From NCBI GenBank assembly GCA_028868515.1, contig JAGWUI010000016.1, forward strand, positions 1-58,530: a stretch of DNA of 58,530 nt. The letters run 5' to 3'. The position numbers and the translations under genes were made by a program. This DNA comes from Gammaproteobacteria bacterium. Lineage in GTDB: Bacteria; Pseudomonadota; Gammaproteobacteria; Pseudomonadales; Moraxellaceae. The notes under the pieces were generated by a model. The model saw nothing but the letters and a program-made list of their open reading frames with translations, was not told the DNA's origin and made no database searches. How positions within the stretch are numbered: the first letter of the stretch is position 1; each line of letters opens with the position of its first letter. Below, piece by piece: positions 35,924 to 45,560 of this stretch.

Positions 35924-38425
35924 TTAGGCAGGCATTTTATCTGCCAAACTTGGTTGATGTTTTTGTACCAAATCATGGAAGGTTTGGCGGATGCGATCGA
36001 GTGATATTGCGTTCTCAGCTTCAAAGCGCAACGTGACGAATGCGCCTGTGTTTGATGCGCGTATGATGCCAAATCCATCTTGAAAATCAAGCCTTACACC
36101 GTCAATAGTTGTCAATGTCGCCCCTGCAACCTCCGCCGCATCTGCGGTGAGCTCAGCAAAGAAGTTTGGTGGTAGTTCTTGGTCAAGTGGAAGATAAATA
36201 TCTGCAGTGCCGACGCGAGTTGGGAGGGCTTTTAATACTTCATCGAGAGTTTGACCACGATGACCTAACCATTCCATGAGGCGCAGAGCGGCATATAAAC
36301 CGTCATCAGAGGCATGTCCACGACCATCATTAAAGAAATAATGACCTGAAAACTCACCCCCAAACGCCACATCATTAGTTTCTGACATCACTTCGTGACG
36401 AATGAAAGTATTGCCACTGCGGCTCATGATTGGACGGCCGCCATTTGTGGTAATCGTTTGTGAAACCGTACGACTACATTTCACGTCAAACACAATGTCT
36501 GCGCCTGGTTTAGATTCAAGAATCATCATGGCAAACAATGCAATCATTTGATCAGAAGTGACAACTGTACCATCCTTGGTCACTGCAACCATACGGTCAC
36601 CATCACCATCAAATGCAAAGCCAATATCTGCTTGGCTAATAATCATTTGCTGAGAAAGTTCGTTGAGGCGATTTGGTTCGCAAGGATCTGGATTACCGTG
36701 TGGATATGAACCGTTTGGTTTGATATCAAGATCAATGACGGTACAGCCCGCAGTTTCAATCGCTTGTTGAGCAAGCTCACCCATAACACCATTCATACCA
36801 TCAATCACAACGTTCAGTTCTTCACCGAGAATGACGTCATTGAGCATTTCATCTAAATATTCGGCAGTGTAGGAAATCTTACGTTGTCTTCCTTTACCTT
36901 CTGTAAATGACTGATCTTGCGCACGTTTGTAAATCGCTTCAATATCTTCTGGAAGCGGTGATTGTTGCTGCATGAGCCATTTTACACCGTTGTATTCAGC
37001 TGGATTATGACTTGCAGTGATCATGATGCCATTACCTTGGTGCTGTCTTGCTGCATAGTGCATCACAGGCGTTGGAACCATACCAATATCAATCACTTGT
37101 AAACCTGATTCGACGAGACCATTGCGCATAATTTCTGCGTATTGTTCACTGGTGGTTCGTGCATCAAATCCGACGACTACTTCAATTTGTCCACGCGCTC
37201 GGAATTCACTACCCAGCGCACGAGCAATCGGTTTCATCCATTCTGCGGTGAGATCTGTGACTTTACCGCGGATGTCATATGCTCTAAAAATATGCTTAGG
37301 CAAGCCTTTGTCGAGATAGAACTCTGTATCAGGCAGCATCGCACCACTGCCCAATGTAAACTCCATGAGATTGCTTTTTTCAGGAGCTTTTGAGGTTTCT
37401 AGCGCTTCATCAAGATAGGAGAGATCGTCCAAATCAGTAGCTGGTGCTGCTGGCGTCGGTTCTACGATCGCAACTTCTGGGATTGGCTCAGCTGTAACAG
37501 GTTTTGCTGGCTCAGGCTCAATCGTTGGCTGAGGTGTCGCTACGGTTGGAGCTGGTGTAGGTTCTGGTTTTGAAGGTGCTAATTCAAGCGCAACTGCATC
37601 TAATTGAGCCAGTTGGTCGCCACCAGTTTGGTAGGTTGGTGCATGAATAATCCGTTGTGGTCTGATAAAGAACCAGATAGCCGAAGAGAGTAAGGTGCCA
37701 AGAAAGGCAAGCAAACCTGCAAGGAGTGGTAAATTTGTCAGTGGATTAAGTGAACTAGAGGCTACTTTTCCAATATTTAGTTTCCAACCAACAGCTTTAA
37801 GCGGCACATTTGTCAAACTTGTGTTTGAGTCGCTATTATTTGAGCCGCTATTAATAGTCAATGCGTTCAAAGGTTGTCCGCCGCTGGTTTGACTCAGCGT
37901 CAGTTGAATGTCTGCTGGCGTAATTTTCTTTAAATCATCAGCGAGCACAGAAAATGGTCGCTCGCTAATCAAATATCCACCGATGGGCATTGCAACGGCG
38001 GTCGTGATGAGGGCATGAGCCCCGACATTGCTAATTTCTGCCCCAGTGGGGTTCTTGTGTGTGCGGTTAAGAAGGTCTTGATCTGCAAAATTGAGATCAG
38101 GTGGAACAACACCATCAATTCCAATAATTGCTTTAACGCGACCTGTTGATTTTAATGAAGGTTGTTGTGCGAGTAGGTTGCTCTCAGCTTCCCAAGCTGC
38201 AATTTGACGATCAATGACGATCGCTGCATTTTGACCAAACTCAGTCAATGCTTGATTTTGTTGTTGTTCAACGACGTGCTGAGTGAGTACATAGCTACCA
38301 ATTCCAACAGCGACAGCTAATATCACGTTGAGTGCTAATGGTTTTAGACGAGGATCAAATTTTTTGGCCAATAATGTAGCCACGATATTATTCTGACTTC
38401 CTGATTTACGCGCAGTTTTCTTCAT
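35924..38425 (-). CDS. algC: AlgC-type phosphomannomutase/phosphoglucomutase with an N-terminal membrane module
   Basis: The last about 460 residues of this 833-residue protein form a complete alpha-D-phosphohexomutase: the phosphoserine loop MITASHNPAEYNG near residue 468, the metal loop FAFDGDGDRMVAV, the sugar loop GGEFSGHYFF and a C-terminal phosphate-binding domain. It interconverts mannose or glucose 1- and 6-phosphates for exopolysaccharide and LPS. Before it lie two membrane segments (about 31-52 and 227-253) enclosing an outer domain, then a Pro/Glu/Ala-rich linker. Similar long forms exist in relatives. Confidence 0.92.
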   Translation of the reverse strand: MKKTARKSGSQNNIVATLLAKKFDPRLKPLALNVILAVAVGIGSYVLTQHVVEQQQNQALTEFGQNAAIVIDRQIAAWEAESNLLAQQPSLKSTGRVKAIIGIDGVVPPDLNFADQDLLNRTHKNPTGAEISNVGAHALITTAVAMPIGGYLISERPFSVLADDLKKITPADIQLTLSQTSGGQPLNALTINSGSNNSDSNTSLTNVPLKAVGWKLNIGKVASSSLNPLTNLPLLAGLLAFLGTLLSSAIWFFIRPQRIIHAPTYQTGGDQLAQLDAVALELAPSKPEPTPAPTVATPQPTIEPEPAKPVTAEPIPEVAIVEPTPAAPATDLDDLSYLDEALETSKAPEKSNLMEFTLGSGAMLPDTEFYLDKGLPKHIFRAYDIRGKVTDLTAEWMKPIARALGSEFRARGQIEVVVGFDARTTSEQYAEIMRNGLVESGLQVIDIGMVPTPVMHYAARQHQGNGIMITASHNPAEYNGVKWLMQQQSPLPEDIEAIYKRAQDQSFTEGKGRQRKISYTAEYLDEMLNDVILGEELNVVIDGMNGVMGELAQQAIETAGCTVIDLDIKPNGSYPHGNPDPCEPNRLNELSQQMIISQADIGFAFDGDGDRMVAVTKDGTVVTSDQMIALFAMMILESKPGADIVFDVKCSRTVSQTITTNGGRPIMSRSGNTFIRHEVMSETNDVAFGGEFSGHYFFNDGRGHASDDGLYAALRLMEWLGHRGQTLDEVLKALPTRVGTADIYLPLDQELPPNFFAELTADAAEVAGATLTTIDGVRLDFQDGFGIIRASNTGAFVTLRFEAENAISLDRIRQTFHDLVQKHQPSLADKMPA

Positions 38426-38469
38426 TGAATTTACGTCCGTTTTATCTTTTTTTAGATCTTACTCTACCT

Positions 38470-38488
38470 AAAAAGCCTCATCATGAGG
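38470..38488 (-). terminator. Terminator after dut
   Basis: On the minus strand CCTCAT and ATGAGG pair around one base and are followed by CTTTTT. It lies between dut and algC and may partly separate them. Confidence 0.55.
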
Positions 38489-38518
38489 TTCATTCATACC
38501 GAATGACGCAAGGCAAAC

Positions 38519-38971
38519 TTATTGTCTGCCTGTATGACCAAACCCACCAGCGCCACGTCCACTTTCGACAAATTCTTCAACAATGTCAAATGAAGTTTGC
38601 ATAATTGGTACAAGCACATATTGCGCCATACGCTCACCTGGTTCAAGTGTAAAAGCTGTTGTGCCACGATTCCAGACAGAAACCATGAGTTCACCTTGAT
38701 AATCTGAATCAATGAGGCCGACTAGATTACCGAGAACGATCCCATGCTTATGACCTAAACCAGATCGCGGCAGAATTAGACCCGCATATCCAGTATCTTC
38801 AATATAAATTGCCATGCCTGTTTTTACTAAAGCTGTCGCATTAGGCTGTAAAACAATCGCTTCATCTAAACACGCGCGTAAATCAATGCCTGCAGAGCCA
38901 TGTGTTGCATGAGCTGGAAGTGGCCAAGTCGTACCAATACGTGGGTCAAGAATTTTAAGTTGCAGCTTCAT
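38519..38971 (-). CDS. dut: Deoxyuridine 5'-triphosphate nucleotidohydrolase
   Basis: The 150-residue trimeric dUTPase converts dUTP to dUMP and diphosphate and so keeps uracil out of DNA. The five motifs are visible: [34 protein letters not shown], the ERMAQYV region and the C-terminal [11 protein letters not shown] arm. Size is typical. It precedes algC on the same strand. Confidence 0.97.
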   Translation of the reverse strand: MKLQLKILDPRIGTTWPLPAHATHGSAGIDLRACLDEAIVLQPNATALVKTGMAIYIEDTGYAGLILPRSGLGHKHGIVLGNLVGLIDSDYQGELMVSVWNRGTTAFTLEPGERMAQYVLVPIMQTSFDIVEEFVESGRGAGGFGHTGRQ

Positions 38972-39082
38972 TGTTTTTCCTTAAGTCGAATTGGAGTATT
39001 AAAGCCTAATTTTGCTAAATTTCTAGTACAAATCTGTATATTCAGTCACGTTATTCATGAAAATATGACAGGTTCCTCAACA

Positions 39083-41134
39083 TTACTTCATTAATGCTTT
39101 CAGGTTGGCTAAATAAGCAGCAGCTTGTGCCTTTGGATCAACATTCGAAGTTTTATTTTTCTTCTTGTTGCCAGACCATTCGAGTTCTTCTTCGGGAAGT
39201 TCATCCAAGAATCGACTAGGCGTAGTCTGACGAAGGTTGCCGCCCATTTTGCGTTGCTCAGCCAGTGTCAGCGTCAAACCTTGTCGTGCACGCGTAATCC
39301 CCACATACATCAGACGTCGTTCTTCCTCAATCGTTTCCGCAACAATAGAGTTTTTGTGAGGCAGCAATTCTTCCTCTAGACCCATGATATAGACGTAAGG
39401 AAATTCGAGACCTTTTGCGGCATGCAAGGTCATCAGATTGACTTTGTCCGTATCTTGTTCTTCTTGCTGTTGATCCAGCAAGTCCAATAACACCAGCTTG
39501 CGAATCACACTTTCGATATTTTTTTCATCAACATCTTCGGCACGATTAATCAAACTTTGAATACTTGAAAATAATGTCTCCAAGTTATCGAGTTTGTTTT
39601 TTTCCGCCTGAGGAGTCGGAGCCTGTTCTTTAATATAGTCGATATAACCTGTCTCGGTAATCATCTGACGTACGAGAGGGACTGGGTTGTCATCGTCATG
39701 CAAATCGCGTGTATATTGTTCAATAAACTGCGCAAATTCATGTAAATGCATGACAGCTTTTTTCTGGCTCATGGTCATGCCGAGACGTAAGTCACCTGCT
39801 GCCATGAGCAAAGACATACTGTATTCTTGTGCAAATAATCCGAGCTTTTCGAGTGTCGCTGGACCAATCTCGCGCTTTGGTGTATTGATAATGCGTAGGA
39901 ATGCACTGTCATCATCAGGATTAATAATGAGTCGTAAATAGCTCATCACATCCTTAATTTCTGCGCGTGCAAAGAAAGACGTTCCGCCTGAAACTTTATA
40001 CGGAATCTGCATTTGACGTAAATGCGTTTCAAGAACACGAGCCTGAAAATTGCCACGATAAAGTACAGCGTAATCTTGCCATGCTTTACCATTCATGAGT
40101 TTATGCGTCATGATGTCATGAACAATTCGTTCCGCTTCATCATCATCGTTACGACAATTGATTATTCGAATGACGTCACCATGACCTTTGTCACACCACA
40201 AGGCTTTTTCAAACAAATGTGGATTGTTCTCAATTACTGAGTTTGCGGCTTTGAGAATGCGACTGGTTGAGCGATAGTTTTGCTCAAGTTTAATTACTTT
40301 TAATTGAGTGAAGTCTTCGGCAAGTAATGCCATATTTTCAGGTTTTGCACCGCGCCAAGCGTAGATGGATTGGTCATCATCTCCTACGGCTGTAAAGCGT
40401 GCTTGTACCCCAACTAAGAGTTTGACCAACATGTATTGTGCGGTGTTGGTATCTTGATATTCGTCCACCAATAAGTAACTGACACGATTTTGCCACTTAT
40501 CACGGACTTCTGCGTTGTCTTGGAGCAAGCGAGTAGGTAGGGCGATCAGATCGTCAAAATCAACGGCGTTATAGGCACGAATATTTCGTTCATACAGTTC
40601 GTATAAGTGTGCAAGTTGTAGATCTTCATTATCTTTGGCAGTACTGATGGCTTGCATGGGTGTGAGAAGATCATTTTTCCAGTCAGAAATGCGGCGCATG
40701 GCTTTGGCAATCAGCTCTTTGCTATCTGCACCAGATAGATTGTCGCGCTGCATGAGATCCATGAGCAGGCGTTTACAGTCATCAGCATCCAGAATGGAAA
40801 AGTTATTTTTGAGCGGCGTGTGTTTCAGTTCAATCCGTAATAAGTTCAATCCAAAATTATGGAAGGTTGAAACGGTAATTCCTTTAATTTTTTCACTGGG
40901 AAGGAGCTTGCCCACACGCTCTTTCATTTCTCGTGCGGCTTTATTGGTAAACGTCATCGCAGTGATGCGATGCGCTGGAACATTACAGTTTTCAATCAGA
41001 TGAGCAATTTTCCGCGTGATTACCGCAGTTTTTCCAGAACCAGCACCAGCTAAAACTAATAGAGGTCCTCTAACGTACTCCATTGCTTCTTGTTGACGTG
41101 GATTTAGGGAGGAAAGTTTGTTGTTGCCGCTCAT
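39083..41134 (-). CDS. rep: ATP-dependent DNA helicase Rep
   Basis: The 683-residue superfamily 1 helicase unwinds DNA 3' to 5' and helps replication forks pass obstacles. Motif I is LAGAGSGKTAVITR (Lys35), with the later motifs LLVDEYQDTN, VGDDDQSIYAWRGA, LEQNYRST, VNLMTLHAAKGLEFPYV and EEERRLMYVGITRAR in order. The start (SSLNPRQQEAMEYV) resembles Rep more than UvrD, as does the length (Rep of E. coli has 673). The C-terminal tail is lysine-rich. Confidence 0.94.
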   Translation of the reverse strand: MSGNNKLSSLNPRQQEAMEYVRGPLLVLAGAGSGKTAVITRKIAHLIENCNVPAHRITAMTFTNKAAREMKERVGKLLPSEKIKGITVSTFHNFGLNLLRIELKHTPLKNNFSILDADDCKRLLMDLMQRDNLSGADSKELIAKAMRRISDWKNDLLTPMQAISTAKDNEDLQLAHLYELYERNIRAYNAVDFDDLIALPTRLLQDNAEVRDKWQNRVSYLLVDEYQDTNTAQYMLVKLLVGVQARFTAVGDDDQSIYAWRGAKPENMALLAEDFTQLKVIKLEQNYRSTSRILKAANSVIENNPHLFEKALWCDKGHGDVIRIINCRNDDDEAERIVHDIMTHKLMNGKAWQDYAVLYRGNFQARVLETHLRQMQIPYKVSGGTSFFARAEIKDVMSYLRLIINPDDDSAFLRIINTPKREIGPATLEKLGLFAQEYSMSLLMAAGDLRLGMTMSQKKAVMHLHEFAQFIEQYTRDLHDDDNPVPLVRQMITETGYIDYIKEQAPTPQAEKNKLDNLETLFSSIQSLINRAEDVDEKNIESVIRKLVLLDLLDQQQEEQDTDKVNLMTLHAAKGLEFPYVYIMGLEEELLPHKNSIVAETIEEERRLMYVGITRARQGLTLTLAEQRKMGGNLRQTTPSRFLDELPEEELEWSGNKKKNKTSNVDPKAQAAAYLANLKALMK

Positions 41135-41551
41135 GGATTCGTCTCGCTCATTGAACGGCTATTATAAAGAGGAGAGACGGGATTGGACAGGTGAAAATTC
41201 GTTGTTGCATTTTAAATGTAAATCTAGCGGACAATAAAAATGGCTCTAAAAAGAGCCATTTTTTGTCATATTCTGGGAGAAATATGTTTAACAGTTTGAC
41301 CGATCGCCGTAATCAGGTTTTCATCTCGCTATGTGAATACGATAACAGGATCACAAAATAGATGAATAGTAACGGTGTGGTAGTTTGATAAACGCTCTGT
41401 GAATTTGGTAATCCTTACGTAACTAGAAGCCGCGAGGGAGACCGCAAAAGTAATTGTCAGGTAAATTAAGGATGACTTTTGTATCTAGGATCACAAAATA
41501 ATCTCCTCGATTTACCAATTATCAAGTGGTAGACATTCAGATTCATTTCTT
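41135..41551. other. Gene-free region with repeats and a bidirectional hairpin
   Basis: A strong hairpin (AAAAATGGCTCT with AGAGCCATTTTT, 41236-41264) could terminate transcription either way. AGGATCACAAAATA occurs twice, at 41347-41360 and 41487-41500, exactly 140 bases apart. GGTAAAT (41460-41466) and ATTTACC (41510-41516) form a loose inverted repeat around the second copy. Only a 25-codon frame with no ribosome site was seen. An sRNA is possible but unproven. Confidence 0.45.
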
Positions 41552-42253
41552 TTATTTCGATGCTACTGCATTAGAGTCAGATTGGTTGTCAAATTTCATA
41601 TGATCAAGATACTTAGTAAAGTCTTTCATATTTTGAAGGACGATCGGATTTGATACTAATTCCCGTCCACCGATTTCGCCTAATGCAAAAAAAGCAGTTG
41701 TTCTCGCACTGGTACCTTCGTATTTAAACGCATCGATAGTTTGATTTTTACACGTTTGAGTTAGGAGTGTAGTGTAGGTATCTGCAAATGATTTATTGAT
41801 CTGTTCTCGCTCTTTGGAGGAGATAGATACCATTTGATTGAGTAGGGGATTTGATGAGTAAGCGACAAAGATCCATTTCGTTATACTTTCTTTCTGTTCC
41901 GTAGTAGCAGATGTGAGGAAACACTTCTTTAATTCGGTGCTATATGGTTTGAAAGATGAAGGTTGAAGTAACGCCGAAAAATCTTTACTTGTCGCAGGTT
42001 TCTGTGAGGGCAAGGTCACTAGCCCTACTGCTACCTTTCTTTGATTAATATGATTCTGTGCGGTTAAATCGATAGCTCTGGATTGAGCACTAGCTGGAAT
42101 TTCTAGTAAGGGAGTTTCAGTATTAGTTTGAGCGGCTTGTGCTTTAGTAATTGCTTCGGCTGTAGCAAAATCCATTTCAGCTGCTGCGAGAGTGGATTGA
42201 AACATCCCTGTTATGAGGATTGCACTAATACCCGTTATATAGTTAAATTCCAT
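41552..42253 (-). CDS. Exported protein of unknown function
   Basis: The 233-residue product has a Sec signal peptide (MEFNYITGISAILITGMFQS, then TLAAAE) and is probably periplasmic. The mature part contains two cysteines (LKKCFLTS and LTQTCKNQ), which could form a disulfide, and a long helical region. The mid-part is Thr/Gln/Ser-rich. GAG lies 6 bases before the ATG. I recognise no domain, and no neighbour points to a function. Confidence 0.65.
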   Translation of the reverse strand: MEFNYITGISAILITGMFQSTLAAAEMDFATAEAITKAQAAQTNTETPLLEIPASAQSRAIDLTAQNHINQRKVAVGLVTLPSQKPATSKDFSALLQPSSFKPYSTELKKCFLTSATTEQKESITKWIFVAYSSNPLLNQMVSISSKEREQINKSFADTYTTLLTQTCKNQTIDAFKYEGTSARTTAFFALGEIGGRELVSNPIVLQNMKDFTKYLDHMKFDNQSDSNAVASK

Positions 42254-42322
42254 TTTGAACTCATTTGTTTATCTTTTTTGAATTACCAATATTATAAAAA
42301 CCCAAAAAGAACTAAACAGCAA

Positions 42323-42658
42323 TTAATCATCTAACAAATCCATTTGCTTCGCCAACTGATACAAATTATTTGAACGTGCACCACTACGGCAGAAAACCAA
42401 AACAGGTTTTGGTAATGCATTCAGATGCTCTGCAAATACGCGGACATCTTGTTCAGTAATCTGACCAGAAATCACAGGTTGAGCGACATAACTGAGTCCT
42501 GCAGCTTCAGCCGCTGCTTGAATTTCAGCCGAAGTCGGCTGAACTGGGCCACCTTCCATATCAGGACGATTATTAATAATCGATTTAAAGCCTTTAGATG
42601 CCGCTTCTGTCATATGTTCAGGGTAAAGTTGCCCAGAGAATTGCACTGAATCTGTCAT
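42323..42658 (-). CDS. DUF442 (TIGR01244-like) phosphatase/sulfurtransferase-fold protein
   Basis: This 111-residue protein has the tyrosine-phosphatase-like fold of the DUF442 family. The P-loop-like motif is VLVFCRSGARSNNLYQ with Cys90 and Arg95. The N-terminus SGQLYPEHMTEAASKGFKS and IINNRPDMEG are also family-typical. Proteins of this type occur alone or as the N-terminal part of beta-lactamase-like hydrolases such as Blh. Here it is alone, so sulfur transfer or phosphatase activity remains open. Confidence 0.85.
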   Translation of the reverse strand: MTDSVQFSGQLYPEHMTEAASKGFKSIINNRPDMEGGPVQPTSAEIQAAAEAAGLSYVAQPVISGQITEQDVRVFAEHLNALPKPVLVFCRSGARSNNLYQLAKQMDLLDD

Positions 42659-43086
42659 CGTTAAAGCCTTTTTCTTGAAGAAACATAAAAAATATAGGCT
42701 CTATTTTTACAGAAATTATGGGGCTTGTATCTAGGTTTTATCATGAACTGGCGATTAAATTTATGTTGATAAAATCTCTTGTTGTTCTACTTATGGAACA
42801 TAGTGTACTTATTTTTGGTATTTTATATTAAAAACAAAACGAATAAAGTACATGACCAGAAGATGTGGTTATGTGAGATAGGACGATTAAGAGTGATGCT
42901 TTGTAAGATACCGACTAAACGAATTTTGTAGTAAATATTATGAATTTGAGTGATTTGTTTAAGGTAGGATTTATTAATGATGATTTATTTGGTAACAAAC
43001 TACAAATAGATCGCAGTGATAATCTGTTGAATACTCGATAGCAATATTTACACAAACCTAACAACATCAATAACGGAGTATCTCCA
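42659..43086. other. AT-rich gene-free region upstream of cytochrome b561
   Basis: No supported gene is present. A 33-codon frame (42940-43041, MNLSDLFKVGFINDDLFGNK...) lacks a ribosome site and is not called. No clear promoter or structured RNA was found. The region probably holds the divergent promoters of the two flanking genes. Confidence 0.4.
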
Positions 43087-43623
43087 GTGGCACAAAATTA
43101 TACACGTACAGCAATAGGGCTACATTGGATCATGGCGCTGCTGATTGTTGCTGCGTTTTTGTTAGGTCTTGTGATGACCGATATGCCTTTTAGTATGACC
43201 AAACTAAAGTATTTTTCTTGGCACAAATGGCTGGGTGTGACGGTTTTCTTGTTGGCGATTGTGCGTGTTGGCTGGCGTTTAACACATCCTGCGCCGCCAA
43301 TGGTTGAAACCATTCCAAAGGCACAGAAAATGTTGGCTGAGGCTGTGCATTACTTACTCTATTTTCTGATTTTTGCAGCACCACTGTCAGGTTATTTTTA
43401 TAGCTTGGCGGCAGGTTTTCCTGTTGTGTATTTAGGCATTATTCCACTTCCTGTATTGATTGAGCCGAATCATGATCTTGCTCAAACACTAGAGAATCTT
43501 CATGGTTTACTTGTATACACCATGGCTGGATTAGTGGGTTTACATGTGGCGGGAGCACTGAAACATTATTTTATTGATCACGATGCTACTTTGTCACGAA
43601 TGCTACCTTTCTTAAAAAAATGA
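43087..43623 (+). CDS. Cytochrome b561 family protein
   Basis: The 178-residue membrane protein has four helices and conserved haem-ligand histidines: His13 in AIGLHWIMALL, His46 in YFSWHKWLG, and later ones in NLHGLLVYTMAGLVGLHVAG. It likely transfers electrons from quinol to periplasmic acceptors. Translation starts at GTG with GGAG 9 bases upstream. Two YceI genes follow closely, matching the yceJ-yceI arrangement of E. coli. Confidence 0.9.
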   Translation: MAQNYTRTAIGLHWIMALLIVAAFLLGLVMTDMPFSMTKLKYFSWHKWLGVTVFLLAIVRVGWRLTHPAPPMVETIPKAQKMLAEAVHYLLYFLIFAAPLSGYFYSLAAGFPVVYLGIIPLPVLIEPNHDLAQTLENLHGLLVYTMAGLVGLHVAGALKHYFIDHDATLSRMLPFLKK

Positions 43624-43674
43624 TTTGTCGGGCTAGAGATCTAGTTGATTACAAATTCACTTGAGGTATTTGAT

Positions 43675-44250
43675 ATGAAACAGCTTTATAAAACCAAAAC
43701 TTATAGTGCGTTATTAGTAAGTGTTATGACTGTGATTGGCGTTCAGTCTGCACAAGCGACACCGATCGATCTTGCTAAGAGTACTGTGACTGCCACAGGT
43801 AAGCAAATGGGCGTTCCTGTTACAGGCAAGTTTAAGAAAATGAGTGGTGACGTGGTATTTAGTCCAAGTCAGCTTGCGACAGCAAAAGCCAAGATTGATA
43901 TTGATGTTGGCAGTTATGACATGGGCATGGCTGATTACAATCAGAATGTGATTGGTGCAGAGTGGTTTAATGCAGCGAAGTTTCCAAAAGCGAGCTTTGT
44001 TTCGACGGGAATTAAGGCTGCCGCTGCAAATAACTATGTTGTCTCAGGTCAGTTCAGTTTGAAAGGAAAAACACAAAACGTATCTTTTCCTGTGACGGTG
44101 AAAACAGAAGGTGCTGATCAAGTATTTGATGGTGCGCTGACCGTGAAGCGGAATGCGTTTGGTGTGGGTTCTGGTGATTGGACTGATACTTCAGTTGTTG
44201 CAGATGATGTGATGATTAAATTTCACATCGTAGCCCCGATTAAGAAATAG
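43675..44250 (+). CDS. YceI-family periplasmic lipocalin-like protein (first copy)
   Basis: The ATG with GAGG 8 bases upstream gives 191 residues with a signal peptide ending at about SAQATP. The mature part is a YceI beta-barrel: VPVTGKFKKMSGDVVF, IDVGSYDMGMADYNQNVIG, WFNAAKFPKASFVSTG and GQFSLKGKTQNVSFPVTV. YceI proteins bind polyisoprenoid-type lipids such as quinones. It follows cytochrome b561, so a quinone shuttle or carrier role at the inner membrane is plausible. It is more diverged than the second copy. Confidence 0.9.
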   Translation: MKQLYKTKTYSALLVSVMTVIGVQSAQATPIDLAKSTVTATGKQMGVPVTGKFKKMSGDVVFSPSQLATAKAKIDIDVGSYDMGMADYNQNVIGAEWFNAAKFPKASFVSTGIKAAAANNYVVSGQFSLKGKTQNVSFPVTVKTEGADQVFDGALTVKRNAFGVGSGDWTDTSVVADDVMIKFHIVAPIKK

Positions 44251-44343
44251 CGAAGAAATAACGTATGCAACAGTGAAGGTTTTTTGTGTTCACTGATGTA
44301 TTTAACTCCTGTTGTACTCTAAATTTGAGAAGAGGCTTTTGAC

Positions 44344-44916
44344 ATGAAAAAACTATTAGCTGTTGGTATTGCTGCATTATTTGCAAGCACTGCGTTTGCT
44401 AAACCAGTCACTTACAATCTGGATCCGACACACACTTACCCAAGTTTTGAAGCGGATCATATGGGCGGTGCATCGAAATGGCGCGGTAAGATTGATAAGA
44501 GCAGTGGTAAGGTTGTCTATGATGCTGAAGCAAAGACTGGCAGCGTCGATGTTACCATGCAAATGGATTCGATCGATTTTGGCTTTAAACCCATGAATGA
44601 TCACGCTAAAAAATCAGAAATGTTTGATGTCGAGAAGTTTCCGACAGCCACTTATAAAGGTACTTTGGTATTTGATGGTGATAAACCTGTGGCAGTGAAT
44701 GGTAACCTCACGATGCATGGCGTAACCAAGCCATTGAAACTTGAGATCAAGACTTTTAAATGCTATATCAACCCAATGCTGAAAAAAGAGACCTGTGGTG
44801 CTGATGCTTACGCAACCTTTGATCGTTCTGATTTCGGTGTGGATTATGGTAAGGCATACGGTTTTGATATGGCGGTGAATTTGGCAATTCAGGTTGAAGG
44901 TGTGCGTGCAGACTAA
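44344..44916 (+). CDS. YceI-family periplasmic protein (second copy)
   Basis: The 190-residue protein has a signal peptide ([20 protein letters not shown]) and the canonical YceI pattern: [63 protein letters not shown] and [20 protein letters not shown]. Two cysteines (TFKCYINP and KETCGADA) may form a disulfide. AGAGG lies 8 bases before the ATG. It ends the b561-YceI-YceI row and is followed by a terminator. Confidence 0.94.
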   Translation: MKKLLAVGIAALFASTAFAKPVTYNLDPTHTYPSFEADHMGGASKWRGKIDKSSGKVVYDAEAKTGSVDVTMQMDSIDFGFKPMNDHAKKSEMFDVEKFPTATYKGTLVFDGDKPVAVNGNLTMHGVTKPLKLEIKTFKCYINPMLKKETCGADAYATFDRSDFGVDYGKAYGFDMAVNLAIQVEGVRAD

Positions 44917-44941
44917 GCGCTAAACGTCAACTTTTGCCCAT

Positions 44942-44969
44942 AAAAAAGACCGATGATTCGGTCTTTTTT
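44942..44969. terminator. Bidirectional terminator between yceI and greA
   Basis: AAAAAAGACCGA pairs with TCGGTCTTTTTT around TGAT. It serves the convergent yceI and greA genes. Confidence 0.93.
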
Positions 44970-44991
44970 ATGCGAGCTATTTCTTCATGCT

Positions 44992-45471
44992 TTAAATATA
45001 AAGCACTTTCATAATCTCATATTCAGCAACACCTTTTGGTGTTTCGATCTTTACTTCATCGCCTTCGCGCTTACCAATTAAACCGCGTGCGATCGGGGAG
45101 TTGAGAGAGATTTTATTGAGTTTAAAATCAGCTTCGTCATCGCCGACAATTTTATATTGCTTGCGTTCTTCGGTATCTAGATTTTCAATTTCTACGGTTA
45201 CACCAAAAACAACACGACCATCTTGTTGAATCTTACTTAAATCAATGACATCAGCAGCAGAAAGTTTCGCTTCAATTTCTTGGATACGACCTTCACAGAA
45301 ACCTTGCTGTTCTTTTGCTGCATGGTATTCAGCATTTTCTTTTAAATCGCCATGTGCGCGTGCTTCTGCAATTGCCGCAATAATACGTGGACGCTCGACA
45401 CTTTTACGTTCTTGCAATTCGTTGGTCAGAGCGAGATGACCTTCTGGGGTCATTGGATAACGTTGAACCAT
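44992..45471 (-). CDS. greA: Transcription elongation factor GreA
   Basis: From the ATG at 45471 the protein has 159 residues, the normal size. It starts [20 protein letters not shown], with the coiled-coil finger ([40 protein letters not shown]) whose tip acids Asp and Glu stimulate RNA cleavage in backtracked polymerase. The C-terminal globular domain includes [21 protein letters not shown] longer in-frame start at 45543 is not supported. It lies downstream of carB on the same strand. Confidence 0.95.
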   Translation of the reverse strand: MVQRYPMTPEGHLALTNELQERKSVERPRIIAAIAEARAHGDLKENAEYHAAKEQQGFCEGRIQEIEAKLSAADVIDLSKIQQDGRVVFGVTVEIENLDTEERKQYKIVGDDEADFKLNKISLNSPIARGLIGKREGDEVKIETPKGVAEYEIMKVLYI

Positions 45472-45560
45472 TTTAAAATTTCCATTTATAAAATACATAT
45501 GGCGGAAGCGCTTCTGTGAAGAAGTCATTCCGCCATCAATCACACTCGATTAAGGGTGTT

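Noticed and set aside
42323-42658. Broken Blh hydrolase fragment
   Set aside because: Stand-alone DUF442 proteins of this length are common, and both ends look complete.
42940-43041. Small 33-codon gene upstream of cytochrome b561
   Set aside because: No ribosome site, no homology recognised and an AT-rich region where such frames arise by chance.
45472-45543. GreA extended N-terminus
   Set aside because: GreA proteins begin at the MVQRYPMTP-like sequence; the additional residues are not family-like.
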